A stretch of 64,000 bases of DNA from Veillonellales bacterium (GTDB taxonomy: Bacteria; Bacillota; Negativicutes; JAAYSF01), in contig JBDKTO010000008.1 in the NCBI GenBank assembly GCA_039680175.1, forward strand, positions 48,483 to 112,482, read 5' to 3'. Below the pieces are notes generated by a model that was given only the letters and a program-made list of their open reading frames with translations, searched no databases and was not told the DNA's origin. Both the position numbers and the translations under genes were made by a program. Positions within the stretch are counted from its first letter, which is position 1, and every line of letters begins with the position of its first letter. Positions 41,436-51,900 of this stretch are shown piece after piece.

Positions 41436-42845
41436 ATGAATAAAAAGCTACGAAATGGGCTAATTGTTTTGGCTGTCGGTGCAGTTATATGGTTCATGCC
41501 GGTGCCGGAAGGGCTGAAAGTACAGGCGTGGCACTTATTTGCCATATTCGTTGCTACAATTTTAGGCTACATTCTTCAACCATTGCCTATAGGAGCGATT
41601 GCCTTTATTGCAGTGACGTTTTCCGCGTTGTCAGGGACACTGAAACTGGGTGATGCTTTAATGGGCTATGGAAATGGGACAATGTGGCTTATCGTTTCCG
41701 CGTTTCTATTTGCCCGGGGTTTTATAAAAAGCGGTCTCGGACGGAGAATTGCCTTTGTTATTATTAAATTGATTGGCAAATCATCCCTAACGCTGGGTTA
41801 TGCCATCACTATCAGTGATTTTGTCATCTCACCGGCGACGCCTTCTAGTGCGGCACGCGCAGGCGGTATCATTTTCCCGATTATCAAGAGCCTGTCCTCG
41901 GCGCTTGGCTCTGAACCAGGGCCGACTGCTCGTAAATTCGGTTCGTATATCATGCAGATTGAATATCATGCCAATGCCATTACCTGTGCTATGTTTATGA
42001 CGGCTATGGCTGGTAATCCACTCTCCGTGGAGCTTGCATCAAAAGCAATCGGCGTTGAACTTACTTGGACTTCCTGGGCGCGGGCAGCCTTGGTTCCCGG
42101 TGTCGTTTCTTTGCTGCTCATTCCCTATGTTCTCTATAAGTTGTATCCACCGGAAATTCAAGCAATGCCGGCTGCAAAAAAATTAGCGAAAAAAGAATTG
42201 GAAGCTATGGGGCCGATGACGCGAATGGAACAAGTAGTTGCCTTCGTATTTATAGGCGCATTGCTCATGTGGGCAACTTCGGAAATCACTCATATTAATG
42301 CTACTGTTGTAGCGATGAGTGCTGTATGTATTATGATTATTTGCCAGGTACTTACCTGGGAGGATGTCATTGGTGAAAAAGGAGCATGGGATACACTGTT
42401 TTGGATGGGGTCTCTTGTTGCATTAGCAACAGCGCTGGCGAAATCCGGCTTTATTGCCTGGATTGCAAAGTCGGCCGGTGCAATCATTGCGGCGGCGGGA
42501 TTGTCGTGGACTGTGGCATTTGCGATTCTGATTATTGTTTATGTATATTCTCATTATGGCTTTGCTAGTGTTACTGCACATATTAGCGCTATGTATGCAG
42601 CTTTTCTTGCAATTTCTGTCGGGGTGGGAGTTCCCCCACTCCTTGCCGCCTTAGCATTTGCTTTCTTGTCTAATGTCATGATACCGTTGACACATTATGG
42701 CGGTGCGGCAGGACCGATTATATTTGGCGCCGGTTATGTAACGCAAGCTGAATGGTGGAAGCTGGGCTTTATTCTGACAACAATGAATGTCTTCGTATGG
42801 CTGGGAATTGGGGGTGCATGGTGGAAGGTTCTTGGCCTTTGGTAA
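41436..42845 (+). CDS. DASS (SLC13-like) anion permease
   Basis: A 469-residue polytopic inner-membrane transporter. The DASS core appears in the first hairpin region (ISPATPSSAARAGGIIFPII) and a second near NVMIPLTHYGGAAGPIIFG. It is distinct from the transporter at 6277 and resembles the CitT/2-oxoglutarate-malate translocator branch. It follows the lyase by 25 bp, so importer and enzyme are made together: the likely substrate is the di- or tricarboxylate that the lyase cleaves, or an exchange of that compound for the fumarate or succinate produced (inference). Confidence 0.88.
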   Translation: MNKKLRNGLIVLAVGAVIWFMPVPEGLKVQAWHLFAIFVATILGYILQPLPIGAIAFIAVTFSALSGTLKLGDALMGYGNGTMWLIVSAFLFARGFIKSGLGRRIAFVIIKLIGKSSLTLGYAITISDFVISPATPSSAARAGGIIFPIIKSLSSALGSEPGPTARKFGSYIMQIEYHANAITCAMFMTAMAGNPLSVELASKAIGVELTWTSWARAALVPGVVSLLLIPYVLYKLYPPEIQAMPAAKKLAKKELEAMGPMTRMEQVVAFVFIGALLMWATSEITHINATVVAMSAVCIMIICQVLTWEDVIGEKGAWDTLFWMGSLVALATALAKSGFIAWIAKSAGAIIAAAGLSWTVAFAILIIVYVYSHYGFASVTAHISAMYAAFLAISVGVGVPPLLAALAFAFLSNVMIPLTHYGGAAGPIIFGAGYVTQAEWWKLGFILTTMNVFVWLGIGGAWWKVLGLW

Positions 42846-42861
42846 CTTAAATAGAATCAAT

Positions 42862-42910
42862 ATACGAAAGAAGGCTGCAAAAACATTCTGTTTGCAGCCT
42901 TCTTTCGTAT
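42862..42910 (+). terminator. Long perfect hairpin after the transporter operon
   Basis: A 20-bp perfect stem (42862-42881 and 42891-42910) with a 9-nt loop. No long T run follows, and the next gene's ribosome binding site begins immediately after it, so it might also limit expression of that gene. Confidence 0.75.
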
Positions 42911-42924
42911 ATGGGGGTAAGTAT

Positions 42925-43506
42925 TTGACACAAGAAGATTGGATGGGTTGTCCAAAATGCGGGGAAAAAATAATCAAAGCATCAGTAACAATCGAACAAC
43001 CTATTACTAAACAGCAAAATCCGCCAATAATAAAAAAGTGTTCAGAATGTGGAATTGAATTACCTCCAGATGTTTCTCGGTGCCCAAGATGTTCTAAAGA
43101 AATTACGACAAGCCAAGCGAAAAGAAAACAATTAACAGGTACACAAATAATCAGTGGAATTATAGTCGTAGCCTGTGTAGTATTTTTCTTTAATTCTTAC
43201 AGTCGCTCTTTAGTTCCTCAATCTCAACAATCAAAAAATACTGTTTCGGTAATTACACAACAAACTCAGCAAGCGAATGATCTTGAAGTAGTAGAGCATA
43301 AGGCGCAATCAAATAATAGCAATAAAAAATATAGATACGCGGAAATCCGGTTTACACTTCATGATAAATCCGGTGCTCAAGTTGGTACGGCAATGACAAA
43401 CACTGCTGATATAGAGGCCAATGCTGTGTGGAAATTTAAGGCGCTTATTATAGATGAAAGGGCCACAAGTTATAAATTGGCTGGCGTAACAGGGCGTCCG
43501 TATTAA
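42925..43506 (+). CDS. Zinc-ribbon membrane protein
   Basis: A 193-residue protein with two short zinc-binding ribbons (CPKCGEKII and CSECGIELPPDVSRCPRC), one membrane helix (about 70-88, IISGIIVVACVVFFFNSY) and an extracytoplasmic domain resembling the FxLYD-type fold (YAEIRFTLHDKSGAQVGTAM). The start is a TTG at 42925 behind GGGGG; the open frame extends upstream but only into the transporter gene and hairpin. Function unknown. It is the last gene before the decayed mobile-element region. Confidence 0.65.
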   Translation: MTQEDWMGCPKCGEKIIKASVTIEQPITKQQNPPIIKKCSECGIELPPDVSRCPRCSKEITTSQAKRKQLTGTQIISGIIVVACVVFFFNSYSRSLVPQSQQSKNTVSVITQQTQQANDLEVVEHKAQSNNSNKKYRYAEIRFTLHDKSGAQVGTAMTNTADIEANAVWKFKALIIDERATSYKLAGVTGRPY

Positions 43507-43607
43507 ACTAGCAACCTACATGATATTCCTGCCGTAAAAAAATAATCCTGCAGATTGTCATGGGGTTCTACTATTGTTTATCTATCGCACACTGAGTGCA
43601 CACAAAG

Positions 43608-43676
43608 TTGCCCCGTACCCGTTTGATGTTCAGTTTACCACGGGTTTATTCTGTCCATCAAAAGGGGTATGGGGCA
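43608..43676. repeat. Imperfect 21-bp inverted repeat
   Basis: TTGCCCCGTACCC plus TTTGATG (43608-43628) is matched by CATCAAA and GGGGTATGGGGCA (43656-43676), with a 27-nt loop. No T run, so not a standard terminator. It lies in a gene-free stretch next to mobile-element debris and could be a structured RNA or element end. Confidence 0.5.
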
Positions 43677-43738
43677 CTAAAGCCAATAGCCATGCGTGTT
43701 TCAATGTCTACGATATAACGATAGTGGCACAAAAGTTT

Positions 43739-43805
43739 TATAATAGTAGTATAATCAAAATATATGGTAAACTTGTCCAGAGACAAGGACGCAAAGCCAC
43801 GGGTC
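43739..43805 (+). promoter_or_regulatory. 5' half of a c-di-GMP-I (GEMM) riboswitch with its promoter
   Basis: GGTAAAC (43766-43772), a TTGTC/GACAA stem, then GGACGCAAAGCC (43787-43798) and ACGGGTC. This is the strongly conserved first arm of the c-di-GMP-I aptamer. TATAAT boxes at 43739 and 43750 fit a promoter just ahead. The second arm with the tetraloop receptor and the expression platform are missing: after 43805 the sequence becomes IS21 transposase code. The small-stem loop is CAGA rather than the usual GNRA, so some decay is present. Confidence 0.7.
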
Positions 43806-44181
43806 AATGATCGCTTGAAAGCGGAATGCCCGGAGTTTGATCTGTCCTATACAACAGTGCAGCGGTTTGTGAAGGAATACAAACGGAAACTTCAGCAAAC
43901 CAAGACCATTCAGGAACTTGTATAACATCCGGGCGAAGCGCAAGTAGATTTCGGAGAAGCCGACTTTTATGAAAAAGGAGTGCTTTGTCGCAAAAATATT
44001 TGACGGGTTTTTTCCCTACAGCAATCGCGGTTTCTGTCAAGTATTTGGCGGAGAAATCGGAGAGTGCGTTTGTCAGGGGCTCAAAGATATTTTCGAGTAT
44101 ATTGGCGGAGTGGCGCGCGGTGTAGCTTTTGACAACGCTACAGGAGTAAAGCTATTTTATGGATGGGAGGAATATCAATAG
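43806..44181 (+). pseudogene. IS21-family transposase (istA) remnant
   Basis: Translation gives NDRLKAECPEFDLSYTTVQR then FVKEYKR, a stop after QELV at 43923, then HPGEAQVDFGEADFYEKG (first catalytic Asp), a frameshift, and FPYSNRGFCQVFGGE ... EYIGGVARGVAFDNATGV (second catalytic Asp). These are consecutive parts of an IS21 IstA. The N-terminal DNA-binding part, the C-terminal catalytic Glu region and istB are missing. It is dead, and its left edge is fused to the riboswitch fragment. Confidence 0.85.
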
Positions 44182-44245
44182 CAATTAGCGAGATTATGGA
44201 GATTGCGATGGCAATAATACCCAGAGCCGATCAGGAGGTCAATGT

Positions 44246-45886
44246 ATGAAAAAGCAGGTAATCGCAGCGATGTTAGTCCTATGCCTAAATGCACCAGTGT
44301 GCCAAGGGGAAGAAGTTTCTACAGCGACGGGAGAAGCAGTCCAAAAACGGACGCCGCAAAATACCGATTATTATCGGCTGGAGCAAAATCTTAAGGAGAG
44401 GCGGACGGAACAGGAACCGATTCAAGACAACACCGGCAAACCGGGAGAGATGGCGCAACAAGATAAATCTATTACTGTGTTCGTGCGGAAAATTGTTACG
44501 ACGCCGTCACAAATTCTAACTGCTGATGAGATCGAGTCTGTGGTTAGTCAGTATGAAGGCAAGACCATCAGCATGAAGGAACTGAATGATGCGGTTAAGA
44601 AATTGAATGCTCTTTACCGGCAAAAGCAATACATAACCGCACAGGCCCTTCTGCCGTCGCAGAAAATCGAGAACGGTATAGTAAACATTCAGCTAGTGGA
44701 AGGCCATGTGGGTCAAATCTATGTTGAAAATAATCGTCATACCAACCTAAATTACATCAAAGACCGGCTGACGCTTCAGCCAGGAAATCTGCTGAAGCTA
44801 AATGAACTGGAAAAAGACCTTACCTTTTTTAACCGGACCAATGATATTCAGCTTCAAGCAGAGCTCAGGCCCGGTAAAGAGTTTGGCGCTACCGATCTTA
44901 TAGTAAAAACCCAGGAGCCGGTAAATTCCCAAGCTACGTTGTTTTCAGACAATGGCGGGCGTAAGGAAAGCGGGTTGTACCGCACCGGCTTAACCTGGGT
45001 GGATAGCAGCCTGACAGGCTGGCGGGATACCCTGTCGGTCACTGCCATTCAGGCTAAAGATACTACGGCGGGAGCTTTTTCCTACTATATGCCCGTTGAT
45101 ACCCAAGGAACGCGGGTAGGTGTCAGTTATGACAAAAATCAGACCAGTGTATCTTCGGGGGCTTATGAAAGTCTCGATATAAAGGGGAATTCCGATGATT
45201 TTGCTGTGTATTTAAGTCATCCCTTCAGGGTAACACCTCAATACAAATCAGAAGGATACCTGGAGTGGCATAATAAGACCTCCGACACTTCTTTTTCCGG
45301 GATTACCTTACTAAACAATAAAGTAAAAACCGGCGTAGCCGGAGCTTCATTTCAGTCAATCGGCAATAACCGTTTTTGGTATATGCGCAATGATTTTACT
45401 TTTGGTAATAGTGATAGCAGGGTGCATGATTTTTTCCGCTATAATCTTTCTTATGTGCAGCAACGGTGGCTTTCCCATGGCAATTTGCTTATTTTCCGGG
45501 CTAACGGACAGTGGGCGAATAAAGAGCTGCTGCCGTCTTCCGAGCAGTTTAGCCTTGGCGGAATGTCCAGCGTACGAGGTTTCCCCGAAGGATTGAAAAA
45601 CGGTGATAAAGGGTATTGTGTAAGCGCCGAGCTGGACATGCCGGTAAGACCGGACAGCAAGACAAAATTCATGACTTTTATTGATCACGGCGGCACGTTT
45701 ACCTTGAAAGGGAACGGAGAAGGCGTTGACCATAATGACTTTCTTACCAGTGTAGGTTGTGGAGTGATTCTGAACTTTTCAAAGTATGAATCCGGAAAAA
45801 TCGCCATCGGATTTCCTTTATCAAGTCAAACTGCTTACCGACAGCATGTACGGGTACATTTTTTCCTGCAATCAACTATTTTTTAG
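44246..45886 (+). CDS. Two-partner secretion pore, TpsB (FhaC/ShlB family)
   Basis: A 546-residue outer-membrane transporter. A signal peptide (1-22, ending VCQGEE) leads to a periplasmic region with POTRA domains (about 75-235: VRKIVTTPSQILTADEIESV, IVNIQLVEGHVGQIYVENNR). A C-terminal 16-strand barrel follows; the L6-loop motif is seen as LGGMSSVRGFPEG, and the end is aromatic (FFLQSTIF). Such pores export one large TpsA exoprotein, here the adjacent giant gene 73 bp downstream. AGGAGG precedes the ATG. Any riboswitch control from the broken c-di-GMP aptamer upstream is probably lost. Confidence 0.93.
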   Translation: MKKQVIAAMLVLCLNAPVCQGEEVSTATGEAVQKRTPQNTDYYRLEQNLKERRTEQEPIQDNTGKPGEMAQQDKSITVFVRKIVTTPSQILTADEIESVVSQYEGKTISMKELNDAVKKLNALYRQKQYITAQALLPSQKIENGIVNIQLVEGHVGQIYVENNRHTNLNYIKDRLTLQPGNLLKLNELEKDLTFFNRTNDIQLQAELRPGKEFGATDLIVKTQEPVNSQATLFSDNGGRKESGLYRTGLTWVDSSLTGWRDTLSVTAIQAKDTTAGAFSYYMPVDTQGTRVGVSYDKNQTSVSSGAYESLDIKGNSDDFAVYLSHPFRVTPQYKSEGYLEWHNKTSDTSFSGITLLNNKVKTGVAGASFQSIGNNRFWYMRNDFTFGNSDSRVHDFFRYNLSYVQQRWLSHGNLLIFRANGQWANKELLPSSEQFSLGGMSSVRGFPEGLKNGDKGYCVSAELDMPVRPDSKTKFMTFIDHGGTFTLKGNGEGVDHNDFLTSVGCGVILNFSKYESGKIAIGFPLSSQTAYRQHVRVHFFLQSTIF

Positions 45887-45959
45887 GCAGTTATCAATAA
45901 ACGATAGGCGAAAAAACGTGGATATAAAGAGAAATATGAGTTAGGTGGGGGGAAAGAAA

Positions 45960-48900
45960 ATGAAGATTCAACGAAAATGGCGCCGGGCATGGAGAAGAGG
46001 CGAGCCGTTATATTTGGCCCGTTTTCGTAAACATACATCCGTGAGAAAGCAGCGGCCCAAACTGCGTCTGCTGCGATCAGAAAAAGCATATAAGACGGTG
46101 GCTGCGGGCCTGAGCGCATTTGCCATTTTAGATCCCTTAGGCTTGAATATTGCCGCAGCAGCGGCCAACAATATCGTAACCGACGGACAGACGAAGACTA
46201 CGGTTGCCGCAAACGGCAACATAACCAATATTACAACCAATACGGTTGCCGGGGCAAACGGCTTTAATTCCTTCCAGTATTTTAATGTGAACACCGGCAA
46301 TACAGTCAATCTACAACTGCCGAAAAACACTGCCAACCTGCTGAACTTTGTAACCGGGGGCCAGCAGTCCAATATTTATGGGATTTTAAATTCCATAAAG
46401 GACGGAAAGATTGGTGGTAATGTTTATTTTCTCAATCCCCAAGGAATGATGGTGGGGGCGGGCGGCAGCGTGAATGTCGGTTCTCTGACGGTATTTACGC
46501 CGACCAAGGCGTTTATGAATTCGGTTTATAATTCGGCGCTGCAGCAATATGATCCAGCGGCAGTCCAAGAAATCCTCGCTCATTCCCTGCAAAATGCCTA
46601 TGTACCCATTGATTCCAACGGCTCCATTGTAGTCAAGGGAAAAATCAATGCGATGAATGATATAAAAATGTATGCCGGCAATGTGACAGTGGATAAGGAT
46701 ACGGACACTGCCGGAAATGTAGTTTCCCGGGGAGAAATCAAAAACGGAGCCGTCTTTACGGCAACCGCACCCGGCTTTAGCGATATGGTAAATACCAACG
46801 GTGCATCGCGAGGGACAACACTGCAGAATGTTAATGGTAATATAGAAATCGTTGCCGACGGACAGATAATCAATAACGGGACCATTGCTAATTTGACGGG
46901 AACTCCTGGGAAAACCGGTGTAAAAACCCATGATGTCACGATTAAAGGCAAGGACATTCAGTTGAATGAAGGTTCTGTTGTGTCGGCAAGGGGATATGGT
47001 TCTGATTCTTCCGGCGGAGCGGTTACGGTTAAAGGAACGCAAAGTGCTGTATTTAATAAAGGCGCCGTGATCGATGCCCGCGGCGGGGAGAAATCCGGCG
47101 ACGGCGGGGCTATTGATTTTAGCGCCAATGATTCGGTGAAGTTAGCCGGCGGGTCCTTTCAGGCCGGTGCGGTGAAAGGTGAAGCCGGCAGTGTGCTGGT
47201 AGATCCCTATGGATTAGAAATATCAGAGAGCTTTAACAGCGACGCTGATTTTACCGCCCAAGCAAAAGCTATCACCGTGGACAGCGGTGTGACAATTGAC
47301 GCATACGGCCATGATATTAATCTGATTGCCAGTATCCATGATTTTAATGACAATGGCGGTGCGGCCTTCATTACCATGAACAACGCGACGCTGCAAGGAA
47401 AGAACATCACCTTAAGCGCGACTTCCGCTATTAGCAGCAATTCGTCGGGAATCAACACCCTGGGAGCGTCGGCAAAAATTGACGTGCTTGACAGCACGAT
47501 TCAGGCAGCCGGAAGCTTGAAGATGACGGCTGCCAGTAATTTAACAATGACTAACCAGCCGACGGCTCAGATACCGGCCAATTCTTGCGGCGATGCAGCG
47601 GCGGCTATTTCCAATGGGAACAGCACGGCTTCCGTTCATGTGGGCAGCAGTAAGACTGGCAGTACTACAGTAAGCGCCGGTGGGGGTATGACGCTTAGCG
47701 CGGTTAATAGCGTAAACGTGACCACTACTGCCGATGCCAGCGGTAAAACAGCAGGAGCGTCGACGGCGCTCAGCAAAATCAGCAGTACAACGCAGGCTTA
47801 TGTTGATGGGAATGTCACGATAGCCAATACTCCAGCGGCGTCGATTACCGCTACTTCCGGCAATACGGTTACTACGGTGGCAAAAGCCACAACTCAAGGG
47901 GCGGCACAGGATGCCAGCGGCACCAGCCAATCGGCGCAGGAATTAAAAGATTATGAATCCGATGCTTCTACTACTGACGGAAAGGTGACCGCAGCAGCAG
48001 CTTTGGCTATTAATGATATTACCAATACAACGCAAGCCTATCTGGCATCCACATCTACGGCAACGACGCCTGTCTTTGCCAATGGTGTTCAGATCAGCAG
48101 CAATGCGGTGAATAAATCTCATGTAACTGCTGACGGCAGCAGCGTAAAGTCCGGTGCTACCGGCGTCGGCGTGGCGGTGGGAATCAATAAAGTTACTTCG
48201 GACAACGAGGCGTATGTTAATCAAAAAATCAAAGCTAACGGCCTTAAAGTGACAGCCCAAGTCGATGATGCTAATACTCCGACGGCGAAAAATCAGTTAA
48301 CAACAACCGTCACATCCGGTGCCGGTGATGCCGGTAAGGTGGGAGTGGCCGGTGCTTTAGGCGTGAACTTGGCGAATCTGAGCAGTGCGGCCCAGATAAA
48401 GAAAAATGTGGATGGCGACGGCGGCAATATCACATTGCAGGCTGTGAACGATTCTGACAGCACGGTTACCGTCAGCGGAGGATCAAGCGGCGGTTCTGTA
48501 GGGATTGGGGCCTCGGCAGCAATGAATATTGTCAAACAAAATTCGGCCCAGGCGCAGATTATCAATGATGCTGATATTACGAATGCCAATAATATCAGTG
48601 TTCAGGCCAGCGGCGTTCATACTCTGGACACAGAAGCGACGGCAGGAGCGGCCGGCGGTATAGCGGTTTCGCCGGTAGTAGCCCTGACGGCAGGGGATAA
48701 CAGCGCCGAGGCCAGTATAGGCACCGGCAGCATACTTACGGCGGGCAGCCTGAATGTCGATGCGACCAATAGTGATACTATCACTACTGCAGCAACCGGC
48801 TCGACCGACAGCAGCAAAGCAGCGGTAGGGGCAGCCCTGGCCATCAACGTGGTAAACGATACGGCGACAGCCACTACTGACCGGGACATTACAACCAGCG

Positions 48901-51900
48901 GGGCAGTGACCTTAAACGCGCAAAATGTAGACAATATAACCGCCAACGCTACGGCCAGCGCCTCAGGCGGTAAAGCGGCGAAAGACGACGGCACAGCGGA
49001 GAGCGGACAGCAAAACGTCGATGAAATGGTAAGCAGTCAAACCAGCTTTGGCCAGACGAAACAAGGCAAGAAGCAAAGCGAGCAAAAAAGCGCGACATCA
49101 GCCTCGACTAGCGAGGGGAAACTCAGTGCAGCAGCGGCGGTAGGAGTGAACGTCACCGACAGCGAAACGACAGCCAAGACAAAGGCAGGACATACCATTA
49201 CCACCGGCGGCAAACTGACGGTGAAGAGCGCCCAAAACGCCAGTGATACTGTAAAAGCCGACGGCAGTGCGGTTGAAAGTGCGGATCTGGGCATCGGAGC
49301 GGCGGCAGCGATTAACACCGCCACGATCAACAACCTAGCTACACTTGAGAAAGGGACGTACAACGTAACAGGCCTGGATGTGGAAGCTGCGGCGTATAAC
49401 AATGGGACAAGCAACCGGAGCCTGTTTGACGCCGATGCCACATCGGGAGCCGGGGGCAGCAAAATTAGCGTTGCCGGCTCCCTGGCTCTCAATGTGGTGA
49501 ACGATATTAGTAAGGCTACCATCAGCAGCGGTGCAAATGTTCCAGCCAATGGCGGCGACGTGACAATTACCGCTGAAAATATTTCCGGCACCAACGCTAA
49601 AGCCACTCACGCGAACGAAGGAGCCAGCGACAGCAAACTAGGTGTAGGTGCATCGGTGGCCATAACCATTGAGACGAATGACACCGAAGCATGGGTTGGC
49701 GATAACGCGACAGTGACGGGAACAGGAAATAGCAAAGTTGCAGCCACAGCCGATGAGAAATTATCGAATAGCGCTGCCGGCGGCGCTGGCGGCGGAGCTG
49801 TGGGGGTTGCCGGTTCCGTGACGGAAGAAACGCTTTCCCTTACTACCAAAGCGTATATTGGTCAAGCAGCGACTATTGCCGCCGGGCAAAATGTGGCAGT
49901 CGAGGCTACCGATACAACGACTGCTAAAGATTATGCGGGTGCATTAGCTGACGGCACAAAAGTCGGTATCAGCGCTGGTGTCGACGTAGGTACTATTCAA
50001 AAGGACACGGAAGCCTATATCGGATCTTCCGCCAAGGTTAATAGTGGCAATAACGTGGATATCAAGGCGGTGTCCGGCGAGAATATTACCTCTGATGCCG
50101 CCGGATTAGCTGGTGGCGGCAGTGCTGGTATCGCCGGTGCCGGTGCCGGTTATTCCCTTACTGATATCACCAAAGCCTATATTGCCAACGGCACTCCCAC
50201 GGAAACCACGCTCTTGACGGCCGGCGGCAGTCTCTGGCTGGATGCCGACAGCAATACCACGCTGAATATGGTTCAGAATATGGCTGGTATCGCCGATACG
50301 ATAAGCTTTTGCGCCGGAGCCGGGGTAGCGGTAGTGAACAAGACGACAAAATCCTTTATCGGCACAGAGACGATCGGTGCCGGTACGACCAGCCTTGACG
50401 CTTCTAACACATCGGTAACCGCTTTGGGCAGCGGGACCGCTGGCGGCCTTACGGTAGATGACGGTTCCTTTAACGCCAGCTATGGGCAATACGCCAGTGA
50501 TGAAAATCCTGTTTCGCTTCAGGATACTACCACGGATAAAAAAGGTAATGCTCAAAAAACCTCTATCGGTACCGCAAAAGATACTTCCGGCGATCAGGCT
50601 TTAAGCGAGAAGCGGAGCGTGCATAAAGGAACTACTTTCTGGCATGGCCTGGCTGTTACGGCAACCAATCAAGATGACATCCGTACCTTTGCTGTTGGAG
50701 GGGGGGTTGCAGCCGATGGGGCGGTTGCTTTATCCGGTGGCGTGAATGTAATTTCCAACACGACGAACGCCCAAATCGGCGACAAGGCAAAAATCAATCA
50801 GGATAATGATAGCGGAGCGGATGCGCAGCAGTCGGTCAGAGTTGCCGCGGGTAATGACCTCTATTATATTGGCGTGGCCGGTTCCTTGGCAGGCGGTTCG
50901 GTTGCCGGCGTTGGTGCCGGAGCCAATGTTACCGTTATTACCGACAGAACCGATTCCAGTATAGGTCAGTCGGCGCAAGTCAAGGCGAGGAACAGCCTGA
51001 CGGTAAATGCCCAGGATGGGCAGCAGCTTATTTCTCTAGCCGCTAACGCCAGCATTGCCGGCGAAACAGCAGTCGCCGGTGCCGCTTCCGTATTTTATCT
51101 GGATAATGCGACCCAGGCTACGATTGGCGACAGCGCGACCGTTTACACCGGCGGCAACACCCTGGTTAACGCTATTGATACGACCGGTACGGATCTGATC
51201 GCCGGTGATGCGGCGGTGGGTTTTGGCACAGCCGGTGTCGGCGGTGCCGTAGGCGTTACTTATATTAAAAAAGATACCCAGGCAACGGTTGGCAGCAATG
51301 CTACGGTGGATGTTTTGACGGATCCGCAGCAGTCGGCAGTTAACATGCAGGCTGTTGACAAGGATGATTCCACAAAATTCGATAATGTGTCCGGTCTGCT
51401 GGTACAGGCCCAGACCCAGGAGAATGTCCTGACCGTGGATGCCGCCGGAGCGGGCGGCTTTTACGCCGGAGTGGCGGGAGCCGTATCGGTGGAGAGCCTT
51501 GATTTGACAACTCATGCCGGTATCGGCAGCAGCGCCAAAATCAATACCGGGGATGGAAAAAGAACCGGCGGCAGCAGTCAAAGCGTGACTGTAGCCGCTC
51601 ATGACAATACCAAGCTGACCACCATTACCGGTGCGCTGGCGGGTGCCTTAGGGGCTGGAGTTGCCGGTGGCGTCGATGTGGGTGTTATTAAGGACAACAC
51701 TCTGGCCGATATCGGTGATGGCGCAACGGTGAACGCCAAACAGGATGTGGATGTGTACGCTTTAGCGGAAAAAGCGGTGAACAGCACGACCGTCAGCGCT
51801 TCCGGCGGCTTGGGAGCCATTGCCGGCGGTGTGTCGGTCTATTCCATCGGCAACGGATTGGACAGCGATGCGACCAGCCGTTTGAGTACAGCGACAACCT

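Noticed and set aside
42787..42924. Upstream extension of the zinc-ribbon gene
   Set aside because: It would run through the end of the transporter gene and the arms of a 20-bp perfect hairpin; the TTG at 42925 with GGGGG is more credible.
43574..43810. 78-codon ORF across the inverted repeat and riboswitch fragment
   Set aside because: No ribosome binding site, no recognisable domain, and it runs through structured non-coding sequence.
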